Origin: Lachnospiraceae bacterium
Lineage (GTDB): Bacteria > Bacillota > Clostridia > Lachnospirales > Lachnospiraceae
Length of the DNA: 64,000 nt
NCBI GenBank assembly: GCA_009911195.1
Contig: QXWV01000018.1
Span: 1 to 64,000 of the forward strand
Reading direction: 5' to 3'
The notes under the pieces were generated by a model, which did not search any database, had not been told where the DNA came from, and saw only the letters and a program-made list of their open reading frames with translations. Below, piece by piece: positions 1-8,373 of this stretch; the stretch's first letter is position 1; each line of letters opens with the position of its first letter. A program made the translations under genes and the position numbers.

Positions 1-171
1 CGCAGATTGCCAGGCGCACTCCGCAGCCAGGGCTTTTGACACCCGAGTCCTAATTTTTTATAATGGCCCATACCCCCGCCACCATGTTTTTATATAAAAA
101 CAGCCCATATCTGCGCAGTACTACAAGCCATTTTTAATATTAAATTTATATCCGGAGAAAATGCTGCCCGT
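1..171. other. Window-edge noncoding stretch
   Basis: No open reading frame with a credible start or ribosome binding site is visible. The stretch lies downstream of the minus-strand ROK gene and could hold its 3' end, but I see no clear hairpin with a T-run. Confidence 0.4.
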
Positions 172-1221
172 TTAGCTTTCTACCAGCAGACGGTAATTCT
201 CCGTCAATATCCGCAGGGCAAAACTGTCATTTACATGCCCATCGGGCGTTCCCGATTTCCGTATTACCGGATGCACTGGAAATTCTTTTGCAACTATATC
301 CACAATCTGGTCCAGGTTCTTCCACTGGCCATTGATAAAAATATCGTTCACAGGGAAAAATAGCAGGGCGCTTCGGATTACCTGAGCCAACTGTCTCCCT
401 ATTTTTTCCGCTGTCAGCTTTTTTAATGCAATTTCCTGGGCAAAAGCAACGCTTCTTCCCGGCCGGTGCTCATTTCCGGCATAATTGCCGCATAATACAG
501 CTTCACTAAGGTCAAAAACTGAATCCTCCGAATTTTTAACTAATGATTTATTCAAAATAAAGCTGGCCGTAATCCTCTCGCCGATATTGATATAAGCATA
601 ATCGGTGCAGCCGGCATCTATCGTCCTCAAATAATAATCCAGGCTGTACCGGTTAATAAACTCTTTTTTTACCGGGATATTATACCTGGTAGCCAAAACC
701 GTCTCCAGCCGGATTAAATCGGTGGAAATAAGCGTAGAATATTCAATCATCAAGTCATATTCCGGTATATCATCCTGGTAAAGCAGACCCAATCCTATAA
801 GACGCCCCCGTGCCGGAGATTTCTGGTTTTTCACCTTTTTAAGAAATTTATCGATGACATCCAACAAATCATTGCCTGCCACCCACCGGTTCACCAGCGT
901 CTGGCCATCCAATAGCTGCCCGGCCATATCGAAAATCTGGGCCGCAATGCCGCTTTTTTTAATTTCAATGGTTACAATGCACCCAAAGCCGGGATTCACC
1001 CTAAGTAATATTGGCCTTCTGCCGCCAGTCGATTCCCCTGCCCGCAATTCTTCCACTAACCCCTTTTCCATAAGGAGAGCCACCGCCTGCCCTACTGTGC
1101 TGGGAGACAGCATTGTTTTTTCTGCAATTTCAATTCGGGAACTCTGCCCTTGTTTTAGAATACATTCCAAAACCTGTGCTGTATTGTCTGTTCTCACATC
1201 TTTTAAAGATTTTTTTGCCAT
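172..1221 (-). CDS. ROK-family transcriptional regulator (NagC/XylR type)
   Basis: Probable sugar-responsive DNA-binding repressor, 349 aa. Residues about 10-65 form a winged helix-turn-helix of the ROK type (IEIAEKTMLSPSTVGQAV), followed by the GGRRP hinge typical of ROK regulators and a ROK-fold C-terminal half. The usual cysteine zinc cluster and sugar-kinase active-site motif of NagC/Mlc are not recognisable, so effector binding may differ and no kinase activity is expected. The start is placed at the ATG preceded by AGGTGA at 8 nt; an upstream in-frame GTG at 1233 has no ribosome binding site. The promoter carries a perfect inverted repeat covering the -10/+1 region, which suggests autoregulation. 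No sugar-use gene lies beside it in the window, so the regulon is unknown. Confidence 0.85.
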   Translation of the reverse strand: MAKKSLKDVRTDNTAQVLECILKQGQSSRIEIAEKTMLSPSTVGQAVALLMEKGLVEELRAGESTGGRRPILLRVNPGFGCIVTIEIKKSGIAAQIFDMAGQLLDGQTLVNRWVAGNDLLDVIDKFLKKVKNQKSPARGRLIGLGLLYQDDIPEYDLMIEYSTLISTDLIRLETVLATRYNIPVKKEFINRYSLDYYLRTIDAGCTDYAYINIGERITASFILNKSLVKNSEDSVFDLSEAVLCGNYAGNEHRPGRSVAFAQEIALKKLTAEKIGRQLAQVIRSALLFFPVNDIFINGQWKNLDQIVDIVAKEFPVHPVIRKSGTPDGHVNDSFALRILTENYRLLVES

Positions 1222-1236
1222 AATAATCATCACCTA

Positions 1237-1285
1237 TTATTTTTAAATTTAAAATAAGTATACTCACCATTTCCAAGTTTTTCAA
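1237..1285 (-). promoter_or_regulatory. ROK gene promoter with overlapping operator dyad
   Basis: The -35 is TTGAAA (1280-1285), the spacer 17 bp, and the -10 is TATACT (1257-1262). Directly downstream and touching the -10 is a perfect dyad TTATTTT-N7-AAAATAA (1237-1257). Binding there would block RNA polymerase, as expected of an autorepressor. Confidence 0.75.
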
Positions 1286-1335
1286 TAAAAGTATTTGCTT
1301 TTTATAAAAACAATTCATTGATTATACATGGAAAC

Positions 1336-1356
1336 TTATTTTTATATTCAAAAAAT
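1336..1356. promoter_or_regulatory. Degenerate ROK operator-like site
   Basis: Left half TTATTTT is perfect (1336-1342), the spacer is 7 bp, and the right half AAAAAAT matches 5 of 7 positions of the operator at 1237. Confidence 0.4.
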
Positions 1357-1403
1357 GTAAGCGATAATCCATTGCACTTTTTACAAATGTAAAGATTTTG
1401 AAC

Positions 1404-1424
1404 TTATTTTTATTATAGAAAAAA
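1404..1424. promoter_or_regulatory. Degenerate ROK operator-like site
   Basis: Left half TTATTTT (1404-1410), 7 bp spacer, right half GAAAAAA matching 5 of 7 positions of the perfect operator. Confidence 0.4.
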
Positions 1425-1520
1425 GTGGTTGCTATTTCTTATTATTCAAGATAATATTGGAATCTGCACAGAAAACAATTCATCTCCTTCTAACATATTC
1501 CAAATATATTTTTAAGCCAC

Positions 1521-1545
1521 ACTTATTTTATATTTAAAAATAAGT
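1521..1545. promoter_or_regulatory. Second perfect ROK operator-like dyad
   Basis: ACTTATTTT (1521-1529) and AAAATAAGT (1537-1545) are perfect 9 bp arms around a 7 bp spacer. The core TTATTTT-N7-AAAATAA is identical in arms and spacing to the site at 1237. It lies about 290 bp upstream of the promoter, where it could support looping. The rest of 1286-1648 is AT-rich with no gene seen. Confidence 0.6.
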
Positions 1546-1648
1546 GAATTGATAGTATATATCTTAAATTACTTTCCCATAAAATGCAACTGGCAGAGTT
1601 GCCAAAAATCCTCATACCGATTTGTCCAATAGTAACAGTATCCTCCCG

Positions 1649-2497
1649 CTACTCCTCCTTCTTCATCTTCCTGTAATAACTGAAAAAATGGTACACTGGC
1701 TCGAAATAGCGGTTAATATAAGCCCCTATCATAATAATGTAAATACACATATACAGCCAGAGCATACTGATGACAATGGTTGCCAGATTCCCGTATGTAC
1801 TGAAGTTATTTACCCGTTCCACATAGAAGGAAAATGCCCAGGAAAATACATTCCACATAACGGCGGAAAATACAGCCCCCGGTATCTGGAAGACGAATTT
1901 CAACTTCTTATTAGGTATATAGGCATACATCATGGTAAACCCTACAATCATTACTGCCACAATAAACAGAAGCCGGAAATGCAGCATAAAATCAAACACC
2001 CTTTTCATTTGGGGAATATGCCTGATAACCCCGTTCACCAATGCATTACCGAACACCATAACCACTAATGACAGCAAAATCACCCCCAAAAACAAAACCG
2101 TGTAAAAAGCGGCGATACATCTCACCACCACATAATTCCTGTCCTCATCCACATCGTTAATCTCATTCAGGCCCCGGCTCATCGCCAGCATCCCTTTTGC
2201 CGCGGACCACAAAGTAGCCACTGCCGCCACGGAAACTACCCCTGCCGATTTCGCATATACATCCCTTATGATGGATACCACAAGAGAATCCACCGCATCC
2301 GGCGTCAAATCTGTGATAAACATCATCAGGTTTGCTTCTGTCAAAGAAGTATAAGGAATGATGGAGCATAACAGAATCAGCATAGGGATAAGCGATAAAA
2401 ACAAGAAAAAAGTAGTGCTCGCCGCAAATGCACTAATATTCTTCTTGCCCATCCTCTGGCTAAAGTCTCTGGCGATATAAAATATTTTACCTATCAT
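1649..2497 (-). CDS. YihY/BrkB-family inner membrane protein
   Basis: Integral membrane protein of 282 aa with about six hydrophobic segments. The N-terminal region (KNISAFAASTTFFLFLSLIPM) and the later GNLATIVISMLWLYMCIYIIMIGAYIN segment are characteristic of the YihY/BrkB family (once annotated as ribonuclease BN, a role since reassigned). The length fits the family. The C-terminus is a short Lys/Glu-rich cytoplasmic tail. It lies just downstream of the SpoIID-like gene on the same strand (84 bp gap), so co-transcription is possible. Molecular function in this family is not established. Confidence 0.9.
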   Translation of the reverse strand: MIGKIFYIARDFSQRMGKKNISAFAASTTFFLFLSLIPMLILLCSIIPYTSLTEANLMMFITDLTPDAVDSLVVSIIRDVYAKSAGVVSVAAVATLWSAAKGMLAMSRGLNEINDVDEDRNYVVVRCIAAFYTVLFLGVILLSLVVMVFGNALVNGVIRHIPQMKRVFDFMLHFRLLFIVAVMIVGFTMMYAYIPNKKLKFVFQIPGAVFSAVMWNVFSWAFSFYVERVNNFSTYGNLATIVISMLWLYMCIYIIMIGAYINRYFEPVYHFFSYYRKMKKEE

Positions 2498-2554
2498 AAA
2501 GTTTTTTCCCGTCTATATTTTCTACACCTGCTTCCATAAGGAATAGATGTTCAG

Positions 2555-2594
2555 CTACTGCTCGTGGAAGCGGATTTTCACCTACTGCTCGTGG
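2555..2594. repeat. Short direct duplication at the end of the SpoIID-like gene
   Basis: CTACTGCTCGTGG occurs at 2555-2567 and 2582-2594, a 27 bp period. The second copy holds the last codons and stop of the SpoIID-like gene; the first lies just past the stop. The bases following each copy are also similar, so this looks like a small duplication of the gene end. Confidence 0.6.
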
Positions 2595-4993
2595 GAATAA
2601 ATATTCTTCACCTCACAGGATTGATAAAAAAATGTCAGGATATCGTCGGATAAGAATCCTTTCTTTGCCATTTCTTTTGCACCGTTCTGCGACATTCCCA
2701 CCCCGTGGCCATACCCGCCGCCGGACAAAGTATATCCTACCACAATATCATCCTCTTTGCTAGTAGTAATGGAAAAATATCCACTGGGCAGCAGGCTTGG
2801 TGATGCCACTTCGCTGCCATCCTGCCTTACCACTTTGCTCACCCCGTTATTCAGTACATAACGGATATTGTGTTCGGATATTACTTTAAATGTGTTTTCC
2901 GTTCCCTCAATCAGCAATTCGTCCGCCACCCCTCCATTCCCCCTTTTTACAATCGAAATATCCTTTATCTTCCCCAGTCTTTTTACCGGCTTACTCTCAA
3001 AACCCCCATCCCCGCTTTGGGTCAGCACCAGATTTTCATTCACCTCATACCTCGCCTGCATGGCGGACAAAATCCTTTTCCCATCCGCTTCCTTTGACTC
3101 ATAGCTCCAGCGGTACCATGCCTCTTCACTTTCATAATCGGAAGGATGAGCTTCCGAAATAAAAGCCGCAAACTTCTCTTCCTCTGCTACCTCTTCCCCC
3201 ATGTTCCCCGTCTCATCTTCCCCGATACGTCTGGCCTGCAAATAAGAAGTGTCCTCGCCACCCCCCGACTTCCAAATGCCTGCATCCGTTCCGAAACCGC
3301 AGGATGTAGAATAATAATAAGAGCCGCAAAGTTCCTCCCCATAATACAAAAGGCTTCCCGAAGTTTCTTTCACCGCCTTCGTTGTCTGGGCGTTTTCCGC
3401 AATGTTATTATATACCTGATACCCTGCACTATCATCCACGTGGGCACCGAACCCGGCAATCCCAGAATGCATCATATGCCGGTATGCATAAGTTCTGGCG
3501 CAGACCGCCTGCGCCTTCAAAGCTTCCAGCGGATAAGATGCCGGCATTTCACTTGGCACTACCGAATACAAATATTCTTCCAGCAAAAGTTCATTCACGA
3601 TTACCAGCCCTTTATCCGTCCGTGCAATTTCCATCTTTCCCCGGTATGCAGGATTCCCCTGCGCCCGCTCCACCGAAAGCAGCTTTATCCTCCCTGTCAA
3701 AGCCGCTGGTTCGATATATATCCTGTCTCCTGAAAAAAATTCACTCCCAGACTCAATAGATACCACATCCCCCGCCTGGTATTCCTTGCTTTCCATCCCC
3801 TCATAATTTCCGTACCGCACCGTAAAAGCAGTATCCGCAGTAAACTCCGCCTTTTCATGGTAAGCCCCTTCGTATCCTGTATTTTTAATCACCACACGAA
3901 TATTTTCCATGGCTTCATCCCTGGTAATCAGTCCCGCGCAAATAACCCCGTCCTCCAGCACAAAATCCGTAAAATCATAGCCAATGCGCAAATCCTCCCG
4001 GCTGCCATCGCTCAATTTCCCATAAAGCCGGTAAACTGCCATTCCTTCCTCATAAGGATATTTTCCCCATCCTTCAATTTCCATACTGCCATCGCCCATA
4101 CTTAACAGTTTCCCGTTTATCTTCTCCCCTTTCACCTTCACTCGCTGCAAAATACCGTCCGCAAATGTCAAATCCCCTATCTGCTCTCTCTGCTGCCCCT
4201 CCGCTTTTTCATAAGGGAACCTGATTTCATAGCCTTTGTAGAAACCCTGGATTTCCTTCCCTTCCCAAGCTTCCATTATCCATATATTCTGCAAATCCAT
4301 ACCTCTGCCCACTGTTTCCAGCACTGTAAGCAGCATCTCCCCTTTTTGGTAAACTCTAATCCCTTGATATTTGCTACGCTGGAAAACATCAGAACGGTAA
4401 AAATAAATACCTTCTTCCGCCAACAGCCTGTTTTCCCCAAGTGCAACCCCTTCCTCGTCCGTAACCTCCCCACCGCATCCAAGCACAGTCACATTGGCCT
4501 GCCGGATACTATCCTCCAATCCGTAGCATGCCAGCAGTTCCTCATATATGCTATACCAATCTTTCTGCAAAAGTTGGAACTCCTGCCTATACCTTTTCTT
4601 ATATTCCTTTTGCAGATTCCTTATATTTTCAATCCTTTCTTCCCAATTAGCCATACTCTTGGCCGTGTCCTCAGTTTGAGCCATTTCCTCCAGCCGGGAT
4701 ACCTCCCCTTCCAGCCATTCGTTAAACTGACCGTAAGCCAAAAGCATTTCCCCGTCTTCATCCAAAAGCCCCTGCCAATTTATGTATACGCTTTCTCCCC
4801 GTTTCCCGAATTCCTCCTCCACTCCCTCGTCCAATGCTTCCGCCAGTATCATCCCGTCCTGCATCCTCATATATTCCCCTTCCGGCTGCTTTACCATATT
4901 CCTCCGGATACTTACCGCAAATATATAGCCAATGACTGCCACGCCAATTAAAGTAATCCATATTTTTATCCAAATCCTGCTTTTTTCGCTCAT
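2582..4993 (-). CDS. SpoIID/LytB-domain protein, large membrane-anchored form
   Basis: 803 aa. An N-terminal transmembrane anchor (about residues 7-28) is followed by a Glu-rich extracellular region with coiled-coil tendency, then a long region of unknown fold, and a C-terminal SpoIID domain from about residue 450 (NELLLEEYLYSVVPSEMP, LKAQAVCARTYA, GYGHGVGMSQNGA). SpoIID of Bacillus is a lytic transglycosylase that cleaves denuded glycan strands during engulfment at about 340 aa; this protein is more than twice that, so it is better called a SpoIID-domain protein than SpoIID itself. The start is the ATG 7 nt after GGGAGA; an in-frame ATG at 5014 has a weaker site. The peptidoglycan role is inferred from the domain. 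Confidence 0.85.
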   Translation of the reverse strand: MSEKSRIWIKIWITLIGVAVIGYIFAVSIRRNMVKQPEGEYMRMQDGMILAEALDEGVEEEFGKRGESVYINWQGLLDEDGEMLLAYGQFNEWLEGEVSRLEEMAQTEDTAKSMANWEERIENIRNLQKEYKKRYRQEFQLLQKDWYSIYEELLACYGLEDSIRQANVTVLGCGGEVTDEEGVALGENRLLAEEGIYFYRSDVFQRSKYQGIRVYQKGEMLLTVLETVGRGMDLQNIWIMEAWEGKEIQGFYKGYEIRFPYEKAEGQQREQIGDLTFADGILQRVKVKGEKINGKLLSMGDGSMEIEGWGKYPYEEGMAVYRLYGKLSDGSREDLRIGYDFTDFVLEDGVICAGLITRDEAMENIRVVIKNTGYEGAYHEKAEFTADTAFTVRYGNYEGMESKEYQAGDVVSIESGSEFFSGDRIYIEPAALTGRIKLLSVERAQGNPAYRGKMEIARTDKGLVIVNELLLEEYLYSVVPSEMPASYPLEALKAQAVCARTYAYRHMMHSGIAGFGAHVDDSAGYQVYNNIAENAQTTKAVKETSGSLLYYGEELCGSYYYSTSCGFGTDAGIWKSGGGEDTSYLQARRIGEDETGNMGEEVAEEEKFAAFISEAHPSDYESEEAWYRWSYESKEADGKRILSAMQARYEVNENLVLTQSGDGGFESKPVKRLGKIKDISIVKRGNGGVADELLIEGTENTFKVISEHNIRYVLNNGVSKVVRQDGSEVASPSLLPSGYFSITTSKEDDIVVGYTLSGGGYGHGVGMSQNGAKEMAKKGFLSDDILTFFYQSCEVKNIYSHEQ

Positions 4994-5065
4994 CCCATAT
5001 CTCCCTCTCCCCATTTATTCCCGCGAGCAACGAGCCAAGTGGCATGCTTAACCCCAACCTTATTC

Positions 5066-5098
5066 AGCCAAAAAAGCAGCCGATTTGGCTGCTTTTTT
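5066..5098 (-). terminator. Intrinsic terminator of the 6S-like RNA
   Basis: AGCAGCC and GGCTGCT form a GC-rich stem with a 5 nt loop. A T-run follows on the minus strand (5070-5076), and one is also present on the plus strand, so it could work in both directions. Confidence 0.8.
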
Positions 5099-5099
5099 C

Positions 5100-5304
5100 T
5101 TTTGTAGTATACTACATGTTCCCCGAAATGCCGGTTCTTGTACTTTGACTCCTAGCCCATGCTAGGTGGGTAACCGCAACCTTGCTTTTGTCTTCCCCTC
5201 CAATCCTCAAAGAGTGGGGGCTTGACAGCCACAAGGCAATGTAGGAATCCCGTTTAAAGTAAATGTAGGTTCAAAATAACAAGAGTTGTCGTACATTTCA
5301 GGTT
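5100..5304 (-). ncRNA. ssrS: 6S RNA (RNA polymerase-binding regulatory RNA)
   Basis: A free-standing RNA gene of about 200 nt with its own promoter and terminator and no open reading frame. The two ends pair into a long interrupted closing stem: CCTGAAATG (5294-5302) with CATTTCGGG (5122-5130), CTTGT (5279-5283) with ACAAG (5137-5141), TTTTGA (5271-5276) with TCAAAG (5143-5148), CCTA with TAGG. This opens into a bubble of about 25-30 nt per strand; its 3' strand can form the hairpin CCTAGC-ATG-GCTAGG. A terminal stem starts with GCCTTG/CAAGG and ends in a C-rich/G-rich hairpin. Closing stem, central bubble and terminal stem are the defining 6S architecture, which mimics an open promoter and binds housekeeping RNA polymerase. 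The assignment rests on structure, not a database match. Confidence 0.7.
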
Positions 5305-5310
5305 ATCTCT

Positions 5311-5339
5311 ATTATATCCAATCATTATACAAAATACAA
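5311..5339 (-). promoter_or_regulatory. Promoter of the 6S-like RNA
   Basis: -35 TTGTAT (5334-5339), 17 bp spacer, -10 TATAAT (5311-5316). Transcription should begin near 5304, exactly where the closing stem of the RNA starts. Confidence 0.75.
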
Positions 5340-5367
5340 CTGAAAATTTTGGTATAAATAAGATTTT

Positions 5368-6129
5368 TTATACTTCTTTATAATAGTATTGTACCCCAAA
5401 GTCCGTCCCGGCTTCCTTCACATCCACCCCGTAAATCCTTGGTATTATGCCCGAATCCAGGATTTCCCCCGGCGTTCCTTCCTGGACTGTCTTTCCACCC
5501 TGCATCACACCTATCCGGTCAGATATCTTCAAAGCCAACAATATATCATGAAGTACCAAAAGAACCGTCTTTCCACCCTTGGACAAATCCTTTATCATCC
5601 CTGCAAATTTTAACTGCTGGCCAATATCGAGATAAGTGGTAGGCTCATCCATAACGATAGCCGGTGCCTGCTGAGCCAATGCCAAAGCTATATATACTTT
5701 CTGCCTCATTCCGCCTGAAAGCTCTGCCATCTGTTTTTCCGCCAGGTTTAAAATGCCCATCTTTTCCATCGCTTCCTTTGCAATGAGGAAGTCCTGCTCC
5801 CTGTATTTCCTTGGATAGCTTAAATAAGGAAAGCGGCCATGCAGCACCATCCTTCCCACCGATATATCGGGTACATTTTTTCCCTGGGGCAAATAGGCAA
5901 TCTTCTTAGCCAGTTCCGTCTGCGCCATCCCTTTTACCGATTCACCATCCACTATAATATCCCCGCCCATGAACGGAATCACTTTCAGCATTGTATGGAG
6001 CAATGTGCTCTTCCCACTGCCGTTGCAGCCTATCAGCGTAGTTATTTCCCCCTGTTTTGCCTTCAGATTTACTCCATGAAGCACCTGGGTTTTCCCATAA
6101 CCGGCAGATACATTTTTTATTTCAATCAT
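5368..6129 (-). CDS. Iron-chelate/cobalamin-type ABC transporter ATP-binding protein
   Basis: Cytoplasmic ATPase of a FecCD-type importer, 253 aa, normal family length. Walker A GCNGSGKST (about 34-42), signature LSGGMRQK, Walker B with AIVMDEPTTYLD and the switch histidine in VLLVLHD are all intact. It overlaps the permease by 8 bp, so the two are translationally coupled, third in the order binding protein, permease, ATPase. Substrate (ferric siderophore, haem or corrinoid) cannot be fixed from the sequence. Confidence 0.9.
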   Translation of the reverse strand: MIEIKNVSAGYGKTQVLHGVNLKAKQGEITTLIGCNGSGKSTLLHTMLKVIPFMGGDIIVDGESVKGMAQTELAKKIAYLPQGKNVPDISVGRMVLHGRFPYLSYPRKYREQDFLIAKEAMEKMGILNLAEKQMAELSGGMRQKVYIALALAQQAPAIVMDEPTTYLDIGQQLKFAGMIKDLSKGGKTVLLVLHDILLALKISDRIGVMQGGKTVQEGTPGEILDSGIIPRIYGVDVKEAGTDFGVQYYYKEV

Positions 6130-7144
6130 ACCGATGCCCTCCTTTATACCTCACTAAAAGGAACAGGAACACCGGCCCCCCAATTATCGACATCAAAATG
6201 CCTACTGGCAGTTCATAAGGCGCAAATATCATCCGGGAAGCCATATCGCAAAGAGTAACGAAACCAGCCCCCGACACCGCACAAAGGGGTAGAAGCTTCC
6301 CGCTTTCATTGCCGGTAAACCTCCGGACAAAGTGAGGCACAATCAGGCCGATAAAGCCGAGCAGCCCGGCAAAGCTCACCGCTGCCCCTGCCAACATCGC
6401 CGCCAGCAGCAAGAAAATAATCCGGTATCTGCCCACCTGCATTCCAACACTCCTGGCCGTTTCATCCCCCAGCGTTACCACATCCAATTCATTGCAAAGG
6501 GTAAACAATACTGCCAGTGCTACTAAAATCAGCACGGAGGCAGGAATAAGGCGTATATAGGAAACTGCCGAAAATCCCCCTACCCGGAAATCCATGCTGA
6601 GCATTGCCACATCCGTATCCAACACCGTTATGGATTCGCATACCGCATTTAAAATGCTGTTCAGCGCCACGCCCCCTAAAATTACTGTTGTTTTAGAAGC
6701 ATTGGTCCGGCTGGAAAAAAGAGTAATCACAATTACCGTAATCAGGCTCCCTGCAAATGCTGCAAAAGAAACCCCATAACCGGATAAAACCCCTGCTCCG
6801 CAGCAAATGGTAACCCCCAGCCCGGCCCCTGCATTAACGCCGATAATGCTAGGCGCTGCCAGTTTATTGGCAAGCACATTTTGAAGCACTGCACCCGATA
6901 CGGCCAGGGCAGCGCCTGCCAAAAGGGAAGCAAAAGTACGGGGAAGCCTTGCATAAAGCAAGATTCCCCGACCCATAACATCCGCACTTCCTGCGGCGCT
7001 ATTCCCTTTTCCCCATAATAGTTCCACCACTTCCCATGGCGAAAAACAAATATTCCCCAAACAGAGGCTCAAGACAGCAATCATCAGGCTAAGACAAATC
7101 CCACTGCCAAGCAGCAGATGCCATCTTCGCTTATTATCCCCCAT
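6122..7144 (-). CDS. FecCD-family ABC transporter permease
   Basis: Membrane permease of 340 aa with about nine or ten hydrophobic segments. Family hallmarks include LARLPRTFASLLAGAALAVSGA near the N-terminus and GFIGLIVPHFVRR near the C-terminus, the latter being the ATPase contact. The start is the ATG 9 nt after GGAGG, giving an 11 bp overlap with the binding-protein gene; upstream in-frame starts at 7168 and 7189 would lengthen the overlap and lack such a site. Part of a three-gene importer operon. Confidence 0.9.
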   Translation of the reverse strand: MGDNKRRWHLLLGSGICLSLMIAVLSLCLGNICFSPWEVVELLWGKGNSAAGSADVMGRGILLYARLPRTFASLLAGAALAVSGAVLQNVLANKLAAPSIIGVNAGAGLGVTICCGAGVLSGYGVSFAAFAGSLITVIVITLFSSRTNASKTTVILGGVALNSILNAVCESITVLDTDVAMLSMDFRVGGFSAVSYIRLIPASVLILVALAVLFTLCNELDVVTLGDETARSVGMQVGRYRIIFLLLAAMLAGAAVSFAGLLGFIGLIVPHFVRRFTGNESGKLLPLCAVSGAGFVTLCDMASRMIFAPYELPVGILMSIIGGPVFLFLLVRYKGGHRYD

Positions 7145-8255
7145 ACAGAATATCCTCCAGATGTTCATAAGCCTCCGCCCAGCGTGCATTCGGCTTCAAA
7201 TTGTAAAGATGCTTGTCCAAAAGGTGTACATGCCCGTTTTTTACCGCATCCAATTCCTTCCAAAGCGGATTTTCCTGAAACATATTTTCAATATTCTGTT
7301 TCGTCCCCTCCGTATCGTCTCCGGACTGCACGATAAAAATCCGGTCAGGATTTTGCAGTATAATGCTTTCTATGCTCAAATTCTCCAATAAGCTTTCGTC
7401 CGCATCGGCAATATTGATACAGCCAAAGCTTTCCACCATTTCCCCAAGCACATTTCCTTGGCTGTTTTTCGCCCGTATGCTAGTAGCAGAAGCCCGCATT
7501 GTCAGCACTTTCAATGGCTCAGCATCCGCATTCCGTTCCAATATCTCTTCGATTTTGTTCTGGATATCCAGCCCATACTGTTCATAGCGCTCCGGTTTCC
7601 CTGTAATATCCGTACAGATTTTCAGCATACGCAAATAATCGTCGAAACAGGCCACATCAAAGTAAGCCACTGTTATCCCTGCCCCTTCCAACGCCTGCTG
7701 CCATTCCAGATGTTGGGGCGTATTGGTGCTGGCTAACACCAAATCAGGGCTGCTGGCCAATAGCTGCTCCAGGCTAAGCCTTTTCGTTTCGCCCAGGTTC
7801 ACTGTTTCCTCCGGGAGGGGCAAATCAAAGTCTTCAAAGGCATCCACCGGCGCTGCGCACACATCGCCTCCAGCCAACACCCACATATCCGCATAACTGC
7901 CAAGCAGCGTAGCCACCCTCTCCCAGGAATCTACCACAACCTCTCTTCCCAAATCATCCGTAAAACGGTATATGGCGTCAATTTTTTCCTCCGATTCCGC
8001 CTGCAGCGCATGTTCTTCCGGCAATTCCCCTTCCGTCTGCCGCGCCTGCTCTTCCGGCAATTCCCCTTCCGTCCGCTGTGCCTGTTCTTCCGGCAGTCCC
8101 TCTTCCGTCTGATTCTCCTGCCCTCCCGGCATTGCTGTTTCTTTCTGTGCCTTCCATCCTCCGTCCTGGCCGCAGGCTGTGGAAAAACTGGCCGCCATCA
8201 CAGCGGCCAACAACAAAGCACCCAGACGTTTTACCGGATTCCTATGCCCATTCAT
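7134..8255 (-). CDS. ABC transporter substrate-binding lipoprotein (iron chelate/corrinoid type)
   Basis: 373 aa. A basic N-terminus and hydrophobic segment end in a lipobox with Cys28 (FSTAC), so the mature protein is a lipid-anchored binding protein. Residues 50-85 are three tandem 12-residue Glu/Gln-rich repeats (consensus TEGELPEEQARQ) forming a flexible charged linker. From about residue 95 the fold is of the TroA/FhuD/BtuF class (VNLGETKRLSLEQLLASSPDLVLAS). First gene of the importer operon. A ligand cannot be assigned. The linker repeats are nearly identical in DNA and may vary in number between strains. Confidence 0.88.
   Translation of the reverse strand: MNGHRNPVKRLGALLLAAVMAASFSTACGQDGGWKAQKETAMPGGQENQTEEGLPEEQAQRTEGELPEEQARQTEGELPEEHALQAESEEKIDAIYRFTDDLGREVVVDSWERVATLLGSYADMWVLAGGDVCAAPVDAFEDFDLPLPEETVNLGETKRLSLEQLLASSPDLVLASTNTPQHLEWQQALEGAGITVAYFDVACFDDYLRMLKICTDITGKPERYEQYGLDIQNKIEEILERNADAEPLKVLTMRASATSIRAKNSQGNVLGEMVESFGCINIADADESLLENLSIESIILQNPDRIFIVQSGDDTEGTKQNIENMFQENPLWKELDAVKNGHVHLLDKHLYNLKPNARWAEAYEHLEDILYGG
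8001..8108 (-). repeat. 36 bp coding tandem repeat, three copies
   Basis: Three in-frame 36 bp units inside the binding-protein gene encode the 12-residue linker repeats (residues 50-85). The two C-proximal copies are most alike. Confidence 0.8.
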
Positions 8256-8292
8256 TTCCAGCTTCCTCCCAAATATTCCATAAGTCTATATC

Positions 8293-8308
8293 AATGCCAT
8301 TTAGTTAA
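8293..8308. repeat. Single end of the MITE-like dyad element
   Basis: AATGCCATTTAGTTAA differs at one base from the repeat end at 23830 and resembles the ends of the insertion at 29331. No partner end is present nearby, so this is at most a relic. Confidence 0.35.
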
Positions 8309-8320
8309 GCCATTTATCCA

Positions 8321-8351
8321 GCCGGGAGGAGCATTTTATCCCCCTCCCGGC
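8321..8351. terminator. GC-rich hairpin after the reductase fusion gene
   Basis: GCCGGGAGG (8321-8329) pairs perfectly with CCTCCCGGC (8343-8351). It sits between the stop of the upstream gene and the binding-protein gene. No strong T-run follows on either strand, so termination is only a suggestion. Confidence 0.4.
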
Positions 8352-8373
8352 ATCCGGCAATGTTAATTATATG

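Noticed and set aside
3146-3733. 195-codon plus-strand frame opposite the SpoIID-like gene
   Set aside because: No recognisable motif and it lies wholly within the SpoIID coding region in antisense.
5106-5267. Reading the structured segment as an IS200/IS605 right end or TnpB guide RNA
   Set aside because: It has its own promoter and terminator and a closing stem joining both ends, with no transposase or tnpB remnant beside it.
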